From a virus, in IMG/VR virus record IMGVR_UViG_3300046028_001730, positions 1 to 33,220 of that record: 33,220 nucleotides of DNA; one strand, written 5' to 3'. Below the pieces are notes generated by a model, which had not been told where the DNA came from, did not search any database, and saw nothing but the letters and a program-made list of their open reading frames with translations. Within the stretch, counting starts at the first letter, position 1, and each line of letters starts with the position of its first letter. Positions 29,344 to 33,220 of this stretch are shown one piece after another. Position numbers and translations under genes: made by a program.

Positions 29344-29360
29344 GGCAACAAGGAGTCGCT

Positions 29361-30014
29361 ATGCCACAGGCAATGACATTTAATAACCTGCGTGACGACG
29401 TTCGCAACTATCTGGAGCGCGGCGCTTCTGTTGCCACCGATCCGATTGTTTACGAGCAAATCCCAAAGCTAATTAATTTGGCAGAACGAAGGATTGCTCG
29501 CGACCTAAAGTTGCAGGGGTTCCAGACTGTGGTTACTACCACCATGCAAACTGGCGTATGCGTAATGCCAAAGCCCGATAGGTGGCGGGAAACCATATCC
29601 ATCAACATCGGCATTGGTGGCCTCAATAATTCTCGCAAAACATTGTTCACCAGAAGTTATGAGTATTGCAGAGCCTACTGGCCTGATCAAACTCAAACTG
29701 GAGAGCCAACTTTTTACGCTGACTACGATTATCAGCACTGGCTTTTTGCAGAGACTCCTGATGAAAACTACCCAATAGAAATTTTGTACTACGAGTTGCC
29801 GCCGTTGCTTGACGAGCAGCAGCAACAGAACTGGCTCACGACTTACGCTCCAAATGCCTTGCTGTATGGGACTTTGCTAGAGGCGACACCATTCCTAAAA
29901 AATGATGAGCGTATTCCAGTTTGGCAATCATTTTACGATATGTCGGTGTCTTCTCTGAACCAAGAAGATGTGAAGAAAATAATTGATAGATCGACTGTTA
30001 GATCAGAGGCTTAA
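29361..30014 (+). CDS. Head-tail adaptor protein (gp6-like)
   Basis: ATG 29361 follows AAGGAGTCGCT. The 217-residue protein has FNNLRDDVRNYLERGASVAT, then IPKLINLAERRIARDLKLQG near the start, a beta-rich middle with YDYQHWLFAETPDENYPIEI, LYYELPPLLDEQQQQNWLTT and a C-terminal helix. This is the pattern of phage adaptor proteins that form a ring under the portal, common in podovirus-like environmental phages. Two connector-like proteins in the window (this and the 19179 product) may form successive rings of the neck. Confidence is moderately high from pattern. Confidence 0.75.
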   Translation: MPQAMTFNNLRDDVRNYLERGASVATDPIVYEQIPKLINLAERRIARDLKLQGFQTVVTTTMQTGVCVMPKPDRWRETISINIGIGGLNNSRKTLFTRSYEYCRAYWPDQTQTGEPTFYADYDYQHWLFAETPDENYPIEILYYELPPLLDEQQQQNWLTTYAPNALLYGTLLEATPFLKNDERIPVWQSFYDMSVSSLNQEDVKKIIDRSTVRSEA

Positions 30015-30016
30015 TT

Positions 30017-31144
30017 ATGAGTGTTTTTACAAACATCTTTGGTGGTAGCAATATTTCGCCAAGTAGCGTTTCTTATAGCTCAGTTACTCTATCTGCGCTG
30101 GAAACGGAATTTTATTGGCCTGTTGAAACATCGGCAAATGCTAATCTGATTTCAACAATCATGGACGTTACCAGCAATACTGCTGGCAATGCGATTGTTC
30201 TTGCGTCTGCCGAAGAGGTGTCTACTGGACAGACAATCCTTTTCACAAACGTTGGGGCTAACGCTTTTATCGTCAAGGATTTTTCTGGCACCCAAATACT
30301 TAACGCAAACCCCGGAACCTCTTGGCAAATTTATCTTACTGACAATACAACGCCTGCCGGTGTTTGGCAAAGCTTCCAATACGGCGCGTCTGTTTCCTCT
30401 GTAAATGCTTCTGCGCTTGCTGGTAACGGCATTGTTGCTCTGGGGTCGTTGCTGGCGCAGTCGATGCCGGTAAACACATACATTGGGAACTATTCAATAC
30501 TTGTGCCAGATCGGGCGCAAACGTTCTTGTGGTCTGGTGGCGTTGGTACGCTAACCTTGCCTCTTGCTGGCCTTGCTGGGAACAATTGGTTTGTCCAATT
30601 TAAGAACGCAGGAACTGGGCAAGTCACTATTGCTACTCAAGGCACCGACACCATCGACAATGCGAGCAGCATCAGTCTACAGCCTTTAGATTCTTGCATT
30701 GTCCTAACGGACGGCGTTAGCTATTACTCTCTTGGTCTCGGTCAATCTGCAATTTTTGCATTTGACTACACCACAATCAATGTCGCTGGATCTGGCGACT
30801 ATGTGTTGGTTGGCGCGGAGCTAAACAGGGTTGCATATGAGTTTACCGGCGTATTGACTGGTAACAGAAACATCATTGTCCCGAATACGGTTCAGCAGTA
30901 TTGGGTTAGGAACCTAACGACGGGTGCCTTTACCTTTACCGTCAAGACCGCCACAACTTCTGGCGTCGTGGTGCCACAAACAATTTCCACCATTTTGTAT
31001 TGCAACGGCAACCAAGTCGTCTCAGCAGAAACCTCTGCGTATCCAATCCCGCTGCCGGTAAACCAAGGCGGAACCGGAGCTACAAACGCAGTTAACGCTG
31101 TAATTAACTTAGGCCTGAACCCACTTGATGGCGGGGTATTCTAA
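30017..31144 (+). CDS. Putative tail appendage or fibre-base protein, 375 aa
   Basis: The protein is beta-rich with low charge. The first 135 residues (SSVTLSALETEFYWPVETSA, GQTILFTNVGANAFIVKDFS, WQIYLTDNTTPAGVWQSFQY) look like a virion-binding domain. The end carries NQGGTGATNAVNAVINLG, a motif found near the ends of N-terminal parts of tail fibres. Unlike the 20393 product it has no S74 chaperone and stops shortly after this motif, so it may be a fibre base on which other fibres assemble, or a shortened fibre. The gene overlaps the next by one base (TAATG). Confidence 0.65.
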   Translation: MSVFTNIFGGSNISPSSVSYSSVTLSALETEFYWPVETSANANLISTIMDVTSNTAGNAIVLASAEEVSTGQTILFTNVGANAFIVKDFSGTQILNANPGTSWQIYLTDNTTPAGVWQSFQYGASVSSVNASALAGNGIVALGSLLAQSMPVNTYIGNYSILVPDRAQTFLWSGGVGTLTLPLAGLAGNNWFVQFKNAGTGQVTIATQGTDTIDNASSISLQPLDSCIVLTDGVSYYSLGLGQSAIFAFDYTTINVAGSGDYVLVGAELNRVAYEFTGVLTGNRNIIVPNTVQQYWVRNLTTGAFTFTVKTATTSGVVVPQTISTILYCNGNQVVSAETSAYPIPLPVNQGGTGATNAVNAVINLGLNPLDGGVF

Positions 31145-32772
31145 TGGCTGTTCCCGTAATTATTAGACCAAAGCCCGGAATTAAGCGGGATGGCACAAAG
31201 TTTGAGGGTGACTACTACGTTGACGGTCAGTGGGTAAGATTTCAGCGCGGGTTGCCACGAAAAATTTTTGGCTATAAGGCGGTCAGTAATTACCTGACAG
31301 AAATAAGTCGTGGTTTAAAAATTTACACTGAGGATGCAAGCACATACATCCACTCTGGCAGCGCAGAGTATTTGGAAAGATTTTCGCTTGATATAAACGG
31401 CAACGCTAGTGCAGTTGTAGACAGAACGCCGGTCACCCTGAATTACAGCCAGAACAATGCTTGGCAATTTGATGTCTTGTACGACTCCATCAGCTTAGTT
31501 CCATCAAACAAAATTATTGCCCAAGTAGCTGAGAACGGCGGGTCGCTGTACAACTCAATAGGCGGTCAACTCTTCGTTGGCGATATACGCTCTCCAGATC
31601 GTCTGGTCGAGATTCCTCAGCCCTCTGGAGTTTCTTTTAGCGGCGGTGTTTGCGTACTCCACCCGTTCCTTACGGTATTTGGCACAGATGGCTCTCTCGG
31701 CTGGTCTGTTCCGGGTAACCCATCGGACTTGACCGGATCTGGCTCCGGCAACGCTCGCATAGCGGCTCAGAAAATTGTGCGTGGCTTACCGCTCCGTGGT
31801 GGCCCCGGCAACGCTCCTGCGGGCTTGTATTGGTCTACAGATGCGGTTGTCCGCGCCTCCTTTGTCGGCGGGAACCAGACCTTTCAGTTTGACACCATTA
31901 GCTCACAAAGCTCGATCCTCTCACCCAACTCCGTCATTGAGTATGACGGCATCTATTTTTGGTGCGGGGTTGACCGCTTCCTTATGTTCAACGGTGTTGT
32001 TCGGGATGTGCCGAATGACCTTAACATTAATTATTTTTTTGAAGGCTTGAACCGCGAGGCATCGCAGCGGGTTTTTGCGTTCAAGGTTCCAAGGTTTGGC
32101 GAGATTTGGTGGTGCTATCCAAGAGGAAATGCCACCGAATGTACTCATGCGGTCATCTATAACGTCCGCGAAGATACTTGGTATGACACGCAGCTACCAA
32201 ACAGCGGAAGGTCTGCCGGTGACTTTGCTACGCAATTTGCCGCACCATTTTTGAGTGGCGTTGACTTCAACAACAATAAGCCGCCGCCAGATGAGCGGAT
32301 TACGGAGGCTGGCGACATCCGAATTACAGAAGTCAACGACATCCGAATTACTTACATCAATGACAACTACAAGTTCTGGGAACATGAGACTGGCGTAAAT
32401 GAGACAGACATAAGTTACCAAAATGCTATCCAGAGTTACTTTGAGACTTCGGACATTAGCAACTTAGTCCTCAATGGGAAGAACAGGTCGTTGCGATGCG
32501 AATTGCTGGAGCCAGACTTTGTCCAGACGGAGAACATGACGGTTCAAATCATGGGTAGGGCAAACGCCAGAGCAAAAGAGATTTCTGGGGAAGTAAAGAC
32601 GTTTAATGACAATGCGACAACGCCGTTTGAGCAGGTTGTGTTTTTTAAGGAAATCCGCCGGGAGATGCGCTTCAGGTTTGAGTCCAACATCATTAATGGC
32701 GACTACCAGATGGGGCAGGTAATTGCCCACATTTCAGAAGCTGACGGAACTGTACTTGGGGCGACAAATTGA
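31144..32772 (+). CDS. P22 gp10-like tail protein (DNA stabilisation / tail hub)
   Basis: The 542-residue, beta-rich protein begins VPVIIRPKPGIKRDGTKFEG followed by YYVDGQWVRFQRGLPRKIFG and has repeated beta-propeller-like segments, including DGIYFWCGVDRFLMFNGVVR and REDTWYDTQLPNSG. This pattern is typical of P22 gp10 / T7 gp12-type nozzle proteins that close the neck after DNA packaging and support short-tailed particles. An insert at about residues 383-406 is a three-unit octapeptide repeat (RITEAGD / IRITEVND / IRITYIND). The previous gene overlaps it by one base; the next starts in a TTGA overlap. Confidence 0.75.
   Translation: MAVPVIIRPKPGIKRDGTKFEGDYYVDGQWVRFQRGLPRKIFGYKAVSNYLTEISRGLKIYTEDASTYIHSGSAEYLERFSLDINGNASAVVDRTPVTLNYSQNNAWQFDVLYDSISLVPSNKIIAQVAENGGSLYNSIGGQLFVGDIRSPDRLVEIPQPSGVSFSGGVCVLHPFLTVFGTDGSLGWSVPGNPSDLTGSGSGNARIAAQKIVRGLPLRGGPGNAPAGLYWSTDAVVRASFVGGNQTFQFDTISSQSSILSPNSVIEYDGIYFWCGVDRFLMFNGVVRDVPNDLNINYFFEGLNREASQRVFAFKVPRFGEIWWCYPRGNATECTHAVIYNVREDTWYDTQLPNSGRSAGDFATQFAAPFLSGVDFNNNKPPPDERITEAGDIRITEVNDIRITYINDNYKFWEHETGVNETDISYQNAIQSYFETSDISNLVLNGKNRSLRCELLEPDFVQTENMTVQIMGRANARAKEISGEVKTFNDNATTPFEQVVFFKEIRREMRFRFESNIINGDYQMGQVIAHISEADGTVLGATN
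32293..32361 (+). repeat. 24-bp tandem repeat within the gp10-like gene
   Basis: Three in-frame units code for R-I-T-E/Y octapeptides. The second (32314-32337) and third (32338-32361) share the first 14 bases, GACATCCGAATTAC; the first is more diverged. Confidence 0.75.
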
Positions 32773-32996
32773 TAACTTTGCCAGTTATAATTGGTTTAAG
32801 GGATTGGGCAGATCAGATCGTACTCGACCTAGATGAATATGGCCCCATCCCCCGGCTGGTTGACGAGAGCAGGTGGCAGGAGTGGGCTGTCGCCTTTTGC
32901 GTTATCTCTGGGATCAGTCAGAAAAACCCCCCAAGCCCACTTCAATTCTCAGACTGGCGTGAATGGGCTAGTCGCTTCGCACAGGTGATGGCATGA
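32769..32996 (+). CDS. Small conserved phage protein, 75 aa (TTG start)
   Basis: The frame starts at TTG 32769, within a TTGA overlap with the gp10-like gene, and ends in an ATGA overlap with the next gene, which supports it. It has two Trp-containing helical segments with a repeated theme (LRDWADQIV; SDWREWASRFAQ). I recall short W-x-x-W-A helices in small proteins next to tail genes of environmental phages, function unknown. The ribosome binding site GGGGCGAC is weak. Confidence is moderate because of the rare start codon. Confidence 0.6.
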   Translation: MITLPVIIGLRDWADQIVLDLDEYGPIPRLVDESRWQEWAVAFCVISGISQKNPPSPLQFSDWREWASRFAQVMA

Positions 32997-33220
32997 CTGA
33001 GCAAGACTTTATGACGCTGCTGAACGCAGTAGCGAAGATAGCAAAACCCTTTAACGGCGAATACAAGGATATTACCTCAATGTCAGAAAAGCTTGCTGAC
33101 TCGGGGCTAGATAGCTTGGATATGTTGCTGACAAGTATTTATTTGTGTGATGTCTTTGATATTGACGAGGAGACCGGAAAGACTCTAAGTGCAACAAATG
33201 TTCAAGAGTTATTTGATTGC
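32993..33220 (+). CDS. Acyl carrier protein-like gene, 3'-truncated (first 76 residues)
   Basis: The ATG at 32993 overlaps the previous stop (ATGA). The 76 visible residues fit the carrier-protein helix bundle: helix 1 (EQDFMTLLNAVAKIAKPF), a loop, then LADSGLDSLDMLLTSIYLCD, where D40-S41-L42-D43 matches the DSL phosphopantetheine attachment motif, S41 being the modified serine. Helix 2 leads to VFDIDEETGKT and a last short helix. Carrier proteins hold acyl or aminoacyl groups as thioesters for synthases or transferases. A phage copy beside virion genes would need partner enzymes, which may follow beyond the window. The end is cut by the window edge. Confidence 0.75.
   Translation, partial: MTEQDFMTLLNAVAKIAKPFNGEYKDITSMSEKLADSGLDSLDMLLTSIYLCDVFDIDEETGKTLSATNVQELFDC

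Overview
This window is a 33.2 kb piece of a tailed double-stranded DNA bacteriophage (Caudoviricetes). Every convincing gene lies on the + strand. Genes are tightly packed and mostly joined by ATGA, GTGA or TTGA stop/start overlaps. The host is almost certainly Gram-negative, because there is a two-component spanin (Rz with a nested Rz1 lipoprotein) and a GH108-type endolysin. The overall look resembles uncultured environmental (aquatic) phages, but that is an impression from memory and not a database result. No integrase, repressor, tRNA, CRISPR array or insertion sequence was seen. DNA replication genes must lie outside the window. Both ends cut through genes.

Layout. (1) 1-5486 is a small-gene island: the end of a truncated gene, a Ref-like HNH-type nuclease, and about 17 small proteins, most unrecognised. 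They include a class I SAM methyltransferase and three one-span membrane proteins. Two stretches carry similar promoter/leader modules (571-646 and 1962-2033). (2) 5487-5880 holds no gene but has many strong complementary segments and looks like a large structured RNA directly upstream of the packaging genes. (3) 5880-12978 holds a promoter with an inverted repeat, the small and large terminase subunits, the portal, a GroES-like co-chaperonin and a scaffold-like protein. (4) 13027-15584 holds capsid and other virion proteins, including the major capsid protein, separated by two intrinsic terminators that may set their relative amounts. (5) 15587-20392 holds a repetitive appendage protein, three very basic Gly/Lys-rich proteins and a probable head-tail connector. 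(6) 20393-27012 holds a 1973-residue fibre built of about one hundred 16-17 residue YadA-head-like repeats and ending in a peptidase S74 chaperone domain, followed by a glycosyltransferase. (7) 27009-29343 is the lysis cassette: small membrane proteins, holin candidate, Rz, Rz1 and endolysin. (8) 29361-33220 holds an adaptor protein, another appendage-like protein, a P22 gp10-like tail protein, and the start of an acyl-carrier-protein-like gene cut by the window end.

The genes describe virion building and release: terminase and portal package DNA into a capsid assembled with scaffold and GroES-like help; connectors and the gp10-like protein close the neck; several repetitive fibres bind the host; the lysis cassette frees progeny. 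No tape-measure or tail-tube gene is recognised, so a short-tailed (podovirus-like) particle is the best guess. The most unusual items are the structured RNA upstream of the terminase and the carrier-protein gene at the right edge, which hints at biosynthetic genes beyond the window.
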